Shown here piece after piece: positions 12,451-25,200 of a stretch of DNA of 64,000 nt. Origin of the DNA: Malania oleifera (lineage: Eukaryota; Streptophyta; Magnoliopsida; Santalales; Ximeniaceae). A program made the translations under genes and the position numbers. The notes under the pieces are model-generated. The model was not told where the DNA came from, did not search any database, and saw only the letters and a program-made list of their open reading frames with translations. Position 1 is the first letter of the stretch; every line of letters begins with the position of its first letter. The DNA lies in assembly GCF_029873635.1 (NCBI RefSeq), contig NC_080428.1, positions 68,877,601 to 68,941,600 on the forward strand, read 5' to 3'.

Positions 12451-14559
12451 ATTGCAATTTGCTACTCACAAAACCCACGCACGCTTTGGCATTAAGATTA
12501 ATCAATGGGGCAAAAAATTAATTAATAATTAAAAGCTACCATCAATAAAGCTTCCTCCTTTTATTTATTATTATTATTATTATTATTTATTTGCTCAAAT
12601 GTGACTCTGGTTAACCTCCGAGGGTTGATTTAGTATTCTATGGTTTCGACTTTTGATTATATTATTGCAATTTGGGACATTGTTTATAAAATTCTCGTAA
12701 TGGCTTGATTAGTGGAATTTGAAAATTAAAACGAATAGTTATATTGTACTTACCTAAAGTTTTATTGAAATGCAATTTGTTTATGAAAATTTATAATTTT
12801 AACAATTTGATTCTTGAAGTTTCAAATATTTGGGATAGTTCAACTCAAAAAAATAGAAATTGAAAATTTAAGAATCAAATTGCTAATTAAAAATTTTAAG
12901 GAGCGAAGTGCAATTTAGTAAAATGTGCAATCCAGATAAAGAAAAGAAAAAGCTCATAAGTAATAGTTGGTGTAGGCGTAGACATGGTTCAGTTAATCGA
13001 ATTATACCTGAACCCTTAATCGATCGAAGTTTTGCTAGAAAATGTGAATCGAAACTGAATCGTTTAAAAGGATTAATCGAAATTTGGTTAACTAATTTTT
13101 AGACCAACATTTAGTGGTTAACCGAATCAAATCATTAAGCATATTTTAGAATTTTAAAGTTGCTAAAATTAATATATTTCATAATAATCAGCATGTGAAT
13201 TTTAAATATTCATCATTAAAATTTAAGTATCAATCTTAGTGCAATACATATTTTTTTAATTTAAATTACTAAAATATTATATATAAGATATATTATTTAT
13301 ATATTTATAATATATTGGTTCGGTTAATTGTGATTATTTAATGGATTGAACTGAAACTGCACGGATAACCAAAAAAAATAAAAATTTTGAACCAAAATCG
13401 AACAAAGAAAACTAATTTTTTAGTTTGATTTTATTCAAATTTTCAATTTTTCTTGCCATCCATAAGTTGGAGCATTGCTCTATAAATTGTTGTTTTGGAT
13501 TCTAAAGTGTCTACAACTAATAAAGTAATAATAAAATTCTAAATGTGTAGAATGGACAAAGATGTCTCCTAACAGACTTTTATGATCGAAATTTCAAACT
13601 TAAACCTTATGATAAGGTGGAAAAGGGCATGATTGCATGGGATGAGAGCTTAGTATTACCTATTGGCCAATGAGCCTGCAATGAACCTAAAAAAAGAAAG
13701 AAAAATAATCAAGAGAAATCAAAGTGGTTGGCTAGACTCCAAGTGAATTTTTAACTTGTAGTTTGTGTAGTTTGCCTAAAGTGTTCAAAGAATTACTTAT
13801 ATTGTTTTTAGAATAACACTCAATGCACACAATCGATATTCTTATTGAATTAGTATTATAGTCCTCCCTATACTAGGGTTGCTATTATACATTAAATGGT
13901 TATCTAACTATTTTCATTATTATTGTAACTAATGAATTACGAAAAAGGCACATGTCAAGTGACCTAGCTAATTGTTTCAAGAATCATAACAATCAGTTAG
14001 TTTTGTCATTAATAACAATTAAGAACCAAAAAAAAGAGTGATTTAGGTTAAGTGGATTAAGACTACCTACTTACTAATTAAGCCTAGGGCACCCACCAAG
14101 TCACCCAAATCAAAGAACTAGTCTTAGGAAAGCGGGGTGACTCTTCACCCCCACCCCCAATGTAAATTGCTCCTTATGTCATAGCCCTTGGAGTGCCACA
14201 TTGAAATCTATCTTTTTGGGGGCATATCCTTCAAGGGGAAAAAAAAAAAAATGTGCCCAAGGACATTCTAACCATAAGATATTTCATCCCGAATCCCTCA
14301 TTTAAAGTGTAACATTTCATTCTAAAATTTAGTCCTTAAGGTAGTAAATAGACCAATGAGTATCTAGGTTTGTTTAAGTTACTTCTTATGAAACATCTAA
14401 TTCTAAGGTGCAAAAATTGCAATGAGATATTATCAAACCACTATTTTTGTTATAATCTTTAGATATTTACCCTTTTGCATAAGGGTTTTTGACAAATATT
14501 GCATGGGGTTAGAAAATATATAAACTGTAAGTATTGTCTAATGGAGGATACAATTCTTG
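12451..14559. other. AT-rich DNA with a (TTA)n tract and a possible MITE
   Basis: A (TTA)n microsatellite lies at about 12565-12587. A candidate short transposon at 12975-13465 is listed separately. The remainder, including 13470-14559, shows nothing recognisable apart from a poly-A run near 14238-14250. Confidence 0.45.
12975..13465. repeat. Candidate short non-autonomous transposon
   Basis: The segment is rich in alternating GGTTCAGTTAATCG and GGTTAACCGAATC words near one end and TTCGGTTAATTG, AACCAAAATCGAAC near the other. This is a pattern seen in short plant hAT-like repeats. No clean terminal inverted repeat or target duplication could be matched, so boundaries and class are tentative. 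Confidence 0.3.
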
Positions 14560-15150
14560 GAGAAGATAGTTTTGAACTATATGGGGGCTATAGGGATATT
14601 GGAGATTGCAGCAATCTTGGATGCTATTGGAAGCCTTAAGCCCATAAGTATCTTGGAGTTTATAAGGAACTCAAAGGTTGCACTTAAAGATTGCTAGTCA
14701 TTCAGAGACTATATATGTAATTTGAAGGTTGTAAGTTGCACAAAGCAAGGGAACCTAAAAGCTCCAAGAAGTCTAGATGCTACTGGGAGTTTAGAGGTAG
14801 TGGAAACTTCATAAATTGTAGAATCTTTAAGGTTATAGGAATTTTGAAGGTTATAAGGATCTAGCCAAGCGGCTACAGTAACTTGATAGCTAAAGGAAAC
14901 CACTGCTCTAAGCGGCCACAAGGCTCTAGGGAGCCTATGTATAGGTAGCTCATAAGTTAGAAAGAGTCTAAATCTATATGAATCCTAAATACTAGAGGCA
15001 ACTTAAAGGTTATGGAGAGCCTAGAAGTTGCAGGTATCTCGAATGTGCATTACAAGAAGATTTAAAGGCTGTGGGAAGTACGATAGCTCTATGTAGATTG
15101 GAAGCTATAAGAATTTCAAAGCCTATAAGTAGATCAAAAGTTTCAACAAT
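14560..15150. repeat. Degenerate minisatellite of GGTTATAGGAAx-type phrases
   Basis: Roughly 600 bp is composed of variants of short phrases: 'gaaggttgtaag', 'aaggttataggaa', 'ctagaagttgcagg', 'aaaggctgtgggaa'. They recur every 15-45 bp with no fixed period. It reads as an old tandem repeat blurred by point mutations and indels. The short minus-strand ORF 14709-14921 is a by-product. Confidence 0.5.
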
Positions 15151-15206
15151 GGTTAGTTTGATCATAGCTTACGAGTATATATAGATATATTTTTTGTATT
15201 TAACTC

Positions 15207-15372
15207 CTAAATTTTTAAGTCCCTCAGTTCATCCCCATAAGTTATTCTCACTTGATAGTAGTCCGACCTCAAGTCAAGTTTTGTGAAATACTTTGCTTGA
15301 CTTAACTGATCAAACAAATCGACAATCAAGGGAATAGGATACTTGTTGCGCACTATCACCTTATTGAGCGCA
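15207..15372 (-). pseudogene. Ty3/Gypsy RT fragment, inverted segment
   Basis: The minus strand encodes [20 protein letters not shown] followed by LFDQL and [15 protein letters not shown]. This is the RT stretch from the NKYP motif to the LDLRxGYxQ motif. It ends at about 15372 exactly where the next RT stretch begins on the plus strand. Upstream RT and protease were not found to its left. The fragment is a relic. Confidence 0.8.
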
Positions 15373-15374
15373 CG

Positions 15375-15640
15375 ATATAGGGCATATGAGTTCTTGGTGA
15401 TGTCATTCGGGTTAATGAATGTGCCCGCGACATTTTTCACCCTAATGAATTAGATATTTCATAAGTCCATCGACAAGTTTGTCATAGTGTACTTGAATGA
15501 TATTGTTGTCTATGAAGGTGTTCGACAAACAGAAAGAGAATAATCCGTATGTGAACAAAGAGAAGTGCTCTTTTGCTCATCGAAGTATAAATTTTTTTTA
15601 TTATGTGATTGAACAAGGTCTTATTAGGATGGAAATTGAA
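15375..15640 (+). pseudogene. Ty3/Gypsy RT fragment, continuing on plus strand
   Basis: The plus strand continues the same RT domain: [19 protein letters not shown] near 15382, then IDKFVIVYLNDIVVY near 15468 (the YxDD catalytic motif as YLND). KEKCSFAHRSINF follows near 15565. There is a stop just after LMN (15433) and a frameshift near 15600. In intact elements this follows directly after the segment encoded on the opposite strand at 15207-15372. Confidence 0.8.
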
Positions 15641-17189
15641 TAGGTGTGAAATATTTGGCCCGTGATACCCAATATCACCTATGCAGCTCATAAAACCCCA
15701 CCAACTTACAATTTGGAAACGAATGTCCGAGTCATTTATTGTTTAACTATTGTTTTACAATGTTAATAGGTGCGATCATACTTCATTAAGTTACTAGAGA
15801 ACTGTAAGATGATAATTTAACATATCATATGAAAATAAAGACATTGTGTCTCAATAATTATCAACTCTAATGAGATGGTACATTCCTTATATATGATTTG
15901 TGGGGTTAGTAAAAGTTATGATGCTTTTTTTTTTTTGAAAAAAAAAAAATGGTGATTTAATGCTCTAATTTTGAATACTTACATTGGGCCTTTCCCAGGG
16001 TTAAATAGAGCATACTTCACAAGGATAGTGGAGCCCACCACCACTTTATATATATATATAATACAAGAATTATACGAGTTGCAATGCAATCTTGGCTACT
16101 CATTTTCTACTTAAATTTGTTTCTATATGATGTTTAGAATATGAACTTTACGATAAATTAATTATAATTTTATGTTAAAGTTCATGTAAAGTCATCTAAA
16201 TTTAAATTTAAATTAAAGTCTTAAATGTAAGGTAAGAGAAATAAATTTTAAAATTTAGATATCATTTTTGTTTGAGAAAAAGGAATGAGCCATTTGAAGC
16301 ATAAAAATGGATGATCCTCAATCTCATTTTAATCTTTCTAATTTTGTTGGATCTCATTCTTTAACTTAATTTTGGTTTTGAGACTGAAAACTAATTAATA
16401 ATTTTTATTGAACTATTATTATAGTAATTTAATCAATCCGTAATCAACTTATCATAATCTATTTTAGATCGAGTAAATAATTTATTCAAAAAATTTACAT
16501 GTGATACTTTAAATAAACAACAACCTATACACCACTTATAATAAGATATATAAATAGGATCAACATCATGGTTTAGCTACCAGTAATTTCGTTATGAATA
16601 AATGCAAGAATTTATCAAACTATGTCGTTGTCTTTTATTAAATTAATTCATGTTTAAAGGTTCTATCAAATAGTAAAATATTTGACATGTATAATAATGA
16701 GAAAATAAAACTATGAAATTAAATGCAACATATAATGACTCGTTATAACAATCAAATGGAATAATTTCAAAGTGGAATAAAACGAAAGATTTTGTAACAA
16801 ATATGTAAAATTATAAAGATCAGTTCTACTCTATTTCATTCTATTAATGTATACCAAACATTAAAAAAATAATAGAAATGTTAGTAATTAAGAAGCATCT
16901 TTAATTTTTATTTTTTTATGTTAGATATTTTGAGTTTACTAAGTCCAAATGAATCAATAAGCTTCTAGTTGATTTTGGGTAGCTCACTAGTCTTTTTAAA
17001 TTTGACGCCAACCAACAAATAATTTTGTTGTAAGAATCAAATTTAATAATTAGTCAAAATTATTTTTTTTCTCCATTTAAACATACCAATCTTTCTAAAA
17101 TTTAACCTAATATCACACCATTATGAGCCACCTCTGCAAAATTAATTAAATAATAGAAGTTGTCTCTTATTTTTTTTCTTTACACTTAG
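15641..17189. other. AT-rich intergenic DNA, no gene seen
   Basis: No recognisable gene. It holds adjacent poly-T and poly-A runs (about 15926-15950) that could fold back, and a short (TA)n at 16047-16060. Confidence 0.5.
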
Positions 17190-17610
17190 TGGTACTCTTT
17201 GGTGCTTGGTGAGACACCCTACCTACCCCTCCTGAGTGCTTGACGTGTCACCCTACCTACTCTCTTGGGTGCTTGACTTGACATATTCTTCCACCCAATC
17301 CAATGACGCCCTAATCGCCGATGGCCACCCTGCCTACCCCCTTAGACACTTGGCGTGAGTCGAATCGAGTTAGGTTGGCTCTAACACCACTTTATCACAA
17401 GGCCATTGCCCTTTCCCCAAAAAAGTACCTTATTAGGATGTGTAACGCCCATGCTTATGAGTTCTCAAGATCTCTTAATCATTTTCGATGTGAAATAGAA
17501 GCATCCTGCCTATCCTTTGACACTTGGCGAGACACCTTGCCTACCCCTCCTAGTTGCTTGGCGTGTTACCCTGTCTACCCTCGTGGACGCTTGGCGTGAC
17601 AAGGATTCAT
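17190..17610. repeat. TGCTTGGCGTG / CACCCTACCTACCCC repeat cluster
   Basis: A phrase of about 32 bp (ACACCCTACCTACCCCTCC, then GGTGCTTGGCGTG) occurs about six times in variants, three times at 17200-17345 and three times at 17505-17600. The two groups are separated by a block that looks like a common plant interspersed repeat: CACAAGGCCATTGCC, then TCTCAAGATCTCTTAAT and TTTTCGATGTGAAA. The 92-codon ORF across it is not protein-like. Confidence 0.45.
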
Positions 17611-17935
17611 TTTCTTAGTCAATTAATGAATTATGTACAATATTTTTGCCCCTAATAATTCTGTATTTGGAAGCATGTAATTTGAGCTTTGAATTTAAAT
17701 TTATATATATTTAAACAAAATACAATATAAAATTACATCAAAATTTTTTTCAAAATCATACAAATCAAAATCCAAAGTCTAAATTCTATTCTCCCACACA
17801 CTGCCTAAGCATATTTATAATAATTAATTAATTAATTGGCATGTATTTGATGATATATGTATACTATAATAAAAACATATTTGATGAGAGAGAGAATATT
17901 TATACAGTTTGCAAGGCTTGTACGTATTATGTGTA
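17611..17935. other. AT-rich spacer left of Copia element A
   Basis: AT-rich with a (TTAA)n-like run near 17820. The last five bases, TAAAA (17936-17940), are the left target-site duplication of element A. Confidence 0.6.
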
Positions 17936-17940
17936 TAAAA

Positions 17941-18552
17941 TATAGGATTTATATCCCAAAGGATATGTCCTACATGAATGATATGGGTCCCACATGAAGG
18001 GTATATATCCCATATGATAAGGATATGAATGTTTATATGGGTTAACTAAAGGGTTAGCTTATTTAATATGAGAAATTAATGGTAGAAGTTTGAAGGGTAT
18101 TCCTATATTATATATAAGTTAGCTATTGTTATGAGGAGTAGTTGAAAAGGGCGTGCAAACATCAAGCTAAATTAAGGAAAAGAGAGCTAAAGAAGAGAAA
18201 GGAAAAGCTAAGTTCATAAGCCCTAGGGGTTAGTTGAATGGTGATGTTGGCTGCAAGGTAAAGGAAAGCAAGAAGAAAGGCATATAGGAAATTGTCCTCT
18301 CTCTGCCTCTGTTCTCTGATCATTAGAAAATCCCATAAATTTGTTGAAGGAAAGAAAGAGAAGGAAGAAAAGTGGGAGAAACGATTTCTTCGAATTCTCC
18401 GGGTGTTCTTCTCGATATATTCAATATGGCCGATTCTGATATGTAAAGTTTATAGTTTAGGATTTATTTATTTTTCACATAAAGGTTATTGATGTGAAGT
18501 TCATGATAATTGAAGATCCGGTTGAACACTATGCAAGTAAAGTTTTCTAACA
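17941..18552 (+). repeat. 5' LTR of Copia element A
   Basis: 612 bp, ending TTTTCTAACA before the primer-binding site. The start TATAGGATTTATATCCC aligns with TGTAGGAATTATATCCC in the 3' LTR, so the initial TG has mutated to TA. A TATA-like ATTATATATAAG lies near 18107. Near the start, GGATATG, CCCATATG and GGGTCCCACATG words recur. Confidence 0.9.
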
Positions 18553-18554
18553 TG

Positions 18555-18566
18555 TGGTATCAGAGT
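18555..18566 (+). promoter_or_regulatory. Primer-binding site of element A
   Basis: TGGTATCAGAGT, complementary to the 3' end of initiator methionine tRNA (canonical TGGTATCAGAGC, last base changed), lies two bases after the LTR. Confidence 0.9.
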
Positions 18567-19375
18567 CATGGTTGAAATTATCATGATCTTCCTTTCATGA
18601 TAAAAATTGTTTCATTTAACCCCTTACGATCTTGTTATGGGTTCATATGAAAGTTTGAAAATTTATGTGATATTTGATGGATTTATGTGGTTTTTTGTTG
18701 GTCTAAAAATTTTCTTACATGTAGACCGTTGACAGTTTTTCCTAGTATAGTGAAACTAAAGTGGGACTGCTGAATAATATGCATGCAAATTATTATATTA
18801 CTTGATTAATTATGGAACACTCACATGTTATGCGTGCATTAGCTAGAGAATTTTACATGAAAGTAAGTAAGTATAATTCTTATATTGGGGAATTGATTAT
18901 CTGCTGTAAATTATGGATAAATTTTGTTGAATAAGGAATCAATCAATGTTTCTATTATAGTTAGCATGTTGTCACCAAAGTGATCTTGCTGAGAAAAGTT
19001 GTAAAATATTGATTGAAATATAATCTGATAAAGAATAATAATAGAATGGTTATTTGAATATTATGGCTGGCCCAAAGGTGCACCAACTTTCAAATAATCA
19101 TTGATTTAATCAGAATAATTGAAGAATGGTAGTGAGATTGGGATGCTTGCCCAAAGGTGACATACCAATTGAACTTTATAAAGGTTATCAATTATGTCTG
19201 GATGAATGAAAATTACCAGTAAATGTAAGGGTTAATATATTGCATAAGTTGATCCAAAGATTGAACGCAATTTACTAATGAAAAGTTTAAACTCAAAGCA
19301 TTAATATAGTGAGCATTTTGTGTTATTGCAGTGTTTGTTCCTGTTTCATTGCATTCACTGGCTTCTTCTATTTAG
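18567..19375 (+). other. Untranslated leader of element A
   Basis: AT-rich leader between PBS and gag with no ORF. A short phrase TGGCCCAAAGGTG / TTGCCCAAAGGTG recurs near 19070 and 19150. Confidence 0.6.
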
Positions 19376-20066
19376 ATCTTCAATGAGACAAATTTCTCTA
19401 ACTGGAATGAGCAGATTCAGTTTCACCTTGGTGTTTTGGATTTGTACTTAACTTTGCGAATGGATAAGTTGGTTACTATTACTGATGCAAGCAGTTTAGA
19501 ACAACGAGCACGGTCATGGAAAAAGACGAACAAATTAAGTATGATGTTCATGCGAATGTGTATAGCAAATAATATTAAATCAACACTCCCTTAACTAGAT
19601 AATGCAAAGGAATATCTTAAGGCAGTGGAGGATAGATTTCGTTCACTTGATAAGTCCCTTGTAGGAAGGTTAATGGCTGAACTAACCACAATAAAATTTG
19701 ATGGTAGTAAAGGAATGAATGAACATGTCCTAGAAATGACTAATCTGGCAGCTAGACTTAATACTCTGGGTATAAATGTTGATGAAAGTTTCCTTGTTCA
19801 TTTTATTTTGAACTCTGTGCCTCCTAATTACGGGTCTTTTCAGATTCACTATAATACCATTAAAGAAAAATGGAATGTGAATGAAATGACAAACATGTTA
19901 GTTCAAGAAGAGACAAGACTCAAACAACAAGGACAACATTCAGTAAATGTCATGAGTCATGCATCTGGAAGTAAAGGAAAGAAATCAAATAAAAGGTTTA
20001 AAGAAATATCCATTAAAGGTAGCGGGTTCTTCTTGTGGTGGTGAGACTCGCAGGAAGGAATATTAT
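19376..20066 (+). pseudogene. Copia gag (first part) of element A
   Basis: Translation gives the UBN2-type gag of plant Copia elements: FNETNFSNWNEQIQFHLGVL near 19379, then EDRFRSLDKSLVGRLMAEL from 19628, and a C-terminal basic stretch. One in-frame stop lies near 19593. The reading is cut at 20066 by element B and resumes at 28998 with the zinc knuckle. The protein would form the virus-like particle core and bind RNA. Confidence 0.85.
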
Positions 20067-21774
20067 TGTAACGACCCGGCCCTTTACACGAACTCAGGTG
20101 TCACTCACATACATCAAATACCTATACCTGTTCAAGATATGGAAACAACCCGCCCTAAACAGGGACATACGGGTGTAAAACATACATAATCATGATGTAA
20201 ATGTCGCGGAAAAACATAAACATCCATTGGGATTACTACTAGCCTTATACCAGAGTTCACTAATACATCCATAATTTACATACATTCGGACTTAGAGTAA
20301 TCGTCATATTACAACCTCCAAAAAGGACTTTCATCAAGTTTAGTACAAAAATTTAGATGCTTACGTAAGCTAACCAAAATAACCTCCCTAGTCCTTTTAT
20401 CTACTAGGACCGACGCACGGATGGACCTGAAAACAAAGGTTGTAAGATAGGGTGAGACACCTCTCAGTAAGGAAGAAGGAGTTACAACAGTGTGTGACTG
20501 CATACATGCATATTTTCATTCAACATCTGGAATATAAATCAAATATTTTCAATACAGTAATGCATCAGGTATATCATTATTCATATTACAAAATTCCCAC
20601 ATCTGTCTTTTGACCATTTAATGATTTATCAGATGACCAACAGCAAAATATCCCTATAACCAGTTTTACCCCGTGGCTCGGGTTGTGCACTGGTACTCGT
20701 CCAATGCCCTGTTCGTGCAGACACTGCCGAGTACCTACATACGATCCGACTGCCTCCATTGGCTCAATATCAGCCAATGGTTTCACCCTGCTAGCCGACC
20801 ATCTTGGTACCCACATCGTTTAGTACGTGTGGTTGCACGTGTACATCTAGTTACGATATCGTGTCGTATCATATAACAGTGGTTTCATTTCACCCTGCAA
20901 AGAAAGTATTTTTCAACCCTCCCGGGACTCTCAAGCTGTGGTTCTGTGTATCATAAATTCAATTTATACAAATATGATTTTATCTCCCATAAACTATATC
21001 AATAGTATAGAAATAATTCCAGCGGGTTCAAACCGGCGTCTTTCCACCTGGTTTACCCCTCTTTGTTTACTGATGCGGCTCGGTGTATCACCAGCCTCTG
21101 TTTATCACATTGTCAGTATAACAAATTGGAATTTCATTCCCATATTCTATATTAGTAGTATAGAAAATACATTCATTTCCATTTCAACATATATCACACA
21201 AGTTTAATACAAAAACCCGCTAAATGATAGAAATTCAATATACATAGTTTAACTAAATAAATAAAGGAATCGAGCCTCTCCTACTATAGTATAAATACAA
21301 ATAAAGATGTTTGTAAAATTTGGAGATCATACGTCGAAATCCTCGTTTTTACCAAAAATCGTAAAATCGTCAAACCGGCATTTCTACTCGGTAGAATTTC
21401 ACAAATAAGCAGTTAAATCATACATAATAACATAAACTAGCTTTTTAGCGGTTTAGTTTTCCAAAATAATTGTTGTAATCAAATTCCCCTTACCTTATAT
21501 TCGAAATAAACTTCGTACGAAAACGGTCCAAAACGACAACTCGAGATCCTGAAAACCTAAAACCACAGAACATAACCTTACTATGTTTTCTACTGCTATC
21601 CAAATATCTAATCAAAATTAGGATCAGATTCCTACCTCGATTCTTGGGAAAACCCGAAACTCTCCGAAACGACGATCCGATCCACTAAAAGTGTAGAGTT
21701 TCCTCTTCTGATCCACGCAGTACCCTCCGTTTTTGGAAACGGATGATGAACGGCGAAGGATCTTAGAGAGAGAG

Positions 21775-21809
<35 letters not shown>

Positions 21810-21981
21810 ATGAGAGAATGAGAGAGGATAAGAGAATTTATAGAATAAATCTTTACTTAGCCCTTAAGTAATCTAAATAAATATCTCCTCCAAGATATTT
21901 ATATATAAATATCTCAAAATATCTTCTCCAAAATATCTTTTTTTTATTTTTATTTTTATTTTTTTTTGTCGGGTTACTACA
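20067..21981 (-). repeat. 3' LTR of element B
   Basis: On the minus strand it runs from TGTAGTAACCCG to GGGTCGTTACA. Minus-strand U3 holds repeated AGATATTT words including a perfect 22-bp palindrome at 21893-21914. A TATA box follows (CTATAAATTC, 21835-21844), then (GA)n tracts at 21764-21779 and 21786-21809. A block shared with other Gypsy LTRs lies at 20451-20472. ORFs on it have no protein character. Confidence 0.95.
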
Positions 21982-22219
21982 ATCTCCCCTCCTTATAAGA
22001 ATTTCGTCCCCGAAATTCACCAACTGATACCAAACGTACTCTACCTTACGTCAGAGACCTACAGAAGAGTCGGCAGCCACCCTCAAAGCAGCTCCGGCGC
22101 GAAGTTATTATCTACCCTCGCTTATGGCGGAGGAATACCGTGGTTACAATGTGATGCTTCGGAAGATTACACACACAAAACTCTCCCGAAGACCATACCA
22201 CCTATACTACTATACATAA
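21982..22219 (-). promoter_or_regulatory. Polypurine tract and 3' spacer of element B
   Basis: The complement of 21983-21997 is AAGGAGGGGAGAT-like and purine-rich, next to the 3' LTR. It would prime plus-strand DNA synthesis. The rest is the short noncoding gap after the pol stop at 22220. Confidence 0.8.
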
Positions 22220-25200
22220 TTACATACCTTCCGAAAATAACTGCGGGTACTTCTGGCGTATTTCTGACTCTAACTCCCATGAAGCTTCCTCCACTGTATG
22301 GTTACGCCATAATACATTCACTAGCGGTATTTCCCTAGTCCGTAACTGCTGAACTTTCCGACCTAATATCAGTACTGGTACCTCCTCATATGATAAAGTC
22401 TCACTGATCTCTAGAGGTTCGTAACTCAGTACATGTGATGGATCTGGTATATACTTCCTCAGTACAGACACGTGAAATACATCATGAACTCGGGATAATG
22501 CTAGAGGTAAAGCCACTCGATAAGCAACCGAACCTATCCTTTCAAGGATTTCAAAAGGCCCGACGTACCGAGGACTTAGCTTCCCCTTCTTCCCGAATCT
22601 CATCACCCCTTTCATCGGAGCGATTCTCAAGAATACCATATCTCCTATTTCAAATTCCAACTCTCGCCGACGAGTATCAGCATAACTCTTTTGTCGACTC
22701 TGAGCTGCTTTAATTCTTTCCCTGATCAATGCAACCTTTGCAGAGGTCTGCTGAATCAGTTCTGGACCTAGTATCTGCCGCTCACCTACCTGATCCCAGT
22801 ACAACGGAGATCGACACCGACGACCGTACAAAGCCTCATAAGGTGCCATCTCTATGCTCGCCTGGTAACTGTTGTTATATGCAAATTCAACAAGCGGTAG
22901 ATATCGTATCCAAATATTACCAAAATCTAGTATACAAGCCCGCAACATATCTTCTAACGTTTGAATAGTTCTCTCCGACTGTCCATCCGTTTGTGGGTGA
23001 AAAGACGTACTGAACATCAATCGCGATCCCAAGGCATCCTGTAAACTTTTCCAAAAACGAGATGTAAAACGCGGATCTCGATCTGAAACAATAGATATAG
23101 GAACACCATGGAGTCGTATCACCTCCTGCACATAAAGTTCTGCCAGCTTATTCAGAGAGTAACTGACTCTGATTGGAATGAAGTGTGCAGTCTTCGTCAA
23201 CCGATCTACTATAGCCCATATGGCATTCTGCCCATGCATCGCCGCAGGTAAACCCGTCACAAAATCCATTGAGACATGTTCCCACTTCCACTCAGGGACG
23301 TCGAGTGGTTGAAGTGGTCCTGCCGGCTTCTGATGTTCTGCTTTAATCTGCTGACATGTCAGGCACTGTTCTACAAATTGGGCGATCTCTCTTTTCATAT
23401 TAGACCACCAGAAAGATTCCCTCAAATCCCGGTACATTTTCGTACTACCAGGATGTACAGTGTAGAGCGAACGGTGTGCCTCCTCTAGAATAACCCGTTT
23501 AATCACGGCATCATTCGGAACGCAAACCCTGCTGCGGAATCTCAGTATCCCATCACCAGAAATACTGAAGTCTGGCTTTAAACCATTCCGAACTCCTTCT
23601 ATAACCTCAACTAACTTTGGATCCTCTTTTTGCGCTACACGGATCCTCTCTTGTAAGGTCGGTTGCACCACCAAGCTGGCAAGGACAGCCTGATGATTTT
23701 CTTCTACCACTTCCAAGCCCAACCTTTCCAAGTCCATACAAATTTGGTGCTGAACTCTAATCGCTGAAACAGACGCATCAACAGACTTCCGACTCAGAGC
23801 ATCAGCTACCACATTAGCCTTTCCTGGGTGATAGCTAATAACACAGTCGTAGTCTTTAATCAACTCTAGCCACCTGCGTTGTCTCATGTTCAGCTCCTTC
23901 TGGGTGAAAAAGTATTTAAGACTTTTATGGTCAGTAAAAATCTCGCACTTTTCACCATACAAGTAATGCCTCCAAATTTTTAATGCAAATACTACCGCTG
24001 CTAATTCCATATCATGTGTCGGGTAGTTCTTCTCGTACTCTTTAAGTTGCCGAGAAGCGTAAGCAATTACTCTGCTCTGCTGCATTAGAACACAACCAAG
24101 ACCCTTCTTAGAGGCGTCACTATAAATAACGAATCCACCATCCCCTGAAGGAATGGTCAGGATTGGAGCAGTAACCAGTCGCCGTTTCAGCTCCTGGAAA
24201 CTCAACTCACATTCCTCAGTCCAAACGTACCTCACGTTCTTCCTCGTGAGTCGTGTCAAAGGACCTGCTAAACTGGAGAACCCTTCTACAAAACGACGGT
24301 AGTAACCTGCAAGACCTAAAAAGCTTCTTACTTCCTGAACATTCTTCGGTCTCGCCCAGTTCACTACTGCTTCAATCTTACTCGGGTCCACAGATACACC
24401 TTCCTTGGACACGACGTGACCAAGAAACGTAATCTGCTCTAGCCAGAACTCACACTTCTTCAATTTAGCATACAATTTCTTATTCCTAAGCATTTGCAAG
24501 ACAAGCCTCAAATGCCCCTCATGCTCTGCAGCGCTCCTAGAATACACTAGGATGTCGTCGATAAATACCACGACGAACCGGTCTAAATATTCGTGAAAGA
24601 CCCTGTTCATCAAATCCATAAACGCTGCAGGTGCATTAGTCAAACCAAAAGGCATAACCATAAATTCATAATGGCCATACCGAGTTCGAAATGCCGTCTT
24701 AGGAATGTCTTCCACTTTCACCTTCAGCTGGTGATACCCAGATCGTAGATCAATCTTAGAGTAGATCTGCGTGCCTTGAAGCTGGTCAAACAGATCATCG
24801 ATTCGAGGTAGCGGATATTTATTCTTTATCGTCACCTTGTTCAGTTCTCTGTAGTCGATGCACATCCTCATCAACCCATCCTTCTTCTTAACAAACAAAA
24901 CGGGAGCTCCCCAAGGAGAAATACTAGGACGAATGTACCCCTTGTCTAGGAGCTCCTGAAGTTGTTCCTTCAGTTCTTTCAATTCAGCTGGAGCCATACG
25001 GTACGGAGCTTTCGATATCGGCGCCGTACCTTGAACTAGCTCTATCGCGAATTCCACTTCCCTATCTGGAGGTAACCCTGGCAAGTCCTCTGGAAACACG
25101 TCAGGGAACTCGCACACTACAGCAATTGTTTCCAACTTATTTTTTTCAACCGGCGTATCTTTCACAAACGCCAGATACCCTTGGCAGCCATCTAGGAGTA

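Noticed and set aside
12169-12521. Three overlapping plus ORFs in a GC island
   Set aside because: Three frames open at once over the same GC-rich patch and no family similarity, so composition explains them.
17321-17599. 92-codon ORF
   Set aside because: Crosses the TGCTTGGCGTG repeat and the interposed block; not protein-like.
20309-21207. Short ORFs in the B LTR, repeated at 27320-28218
   Set aside because: Present twice because the LTRs are duplicated; they overlap on both strands and resemble no protein.
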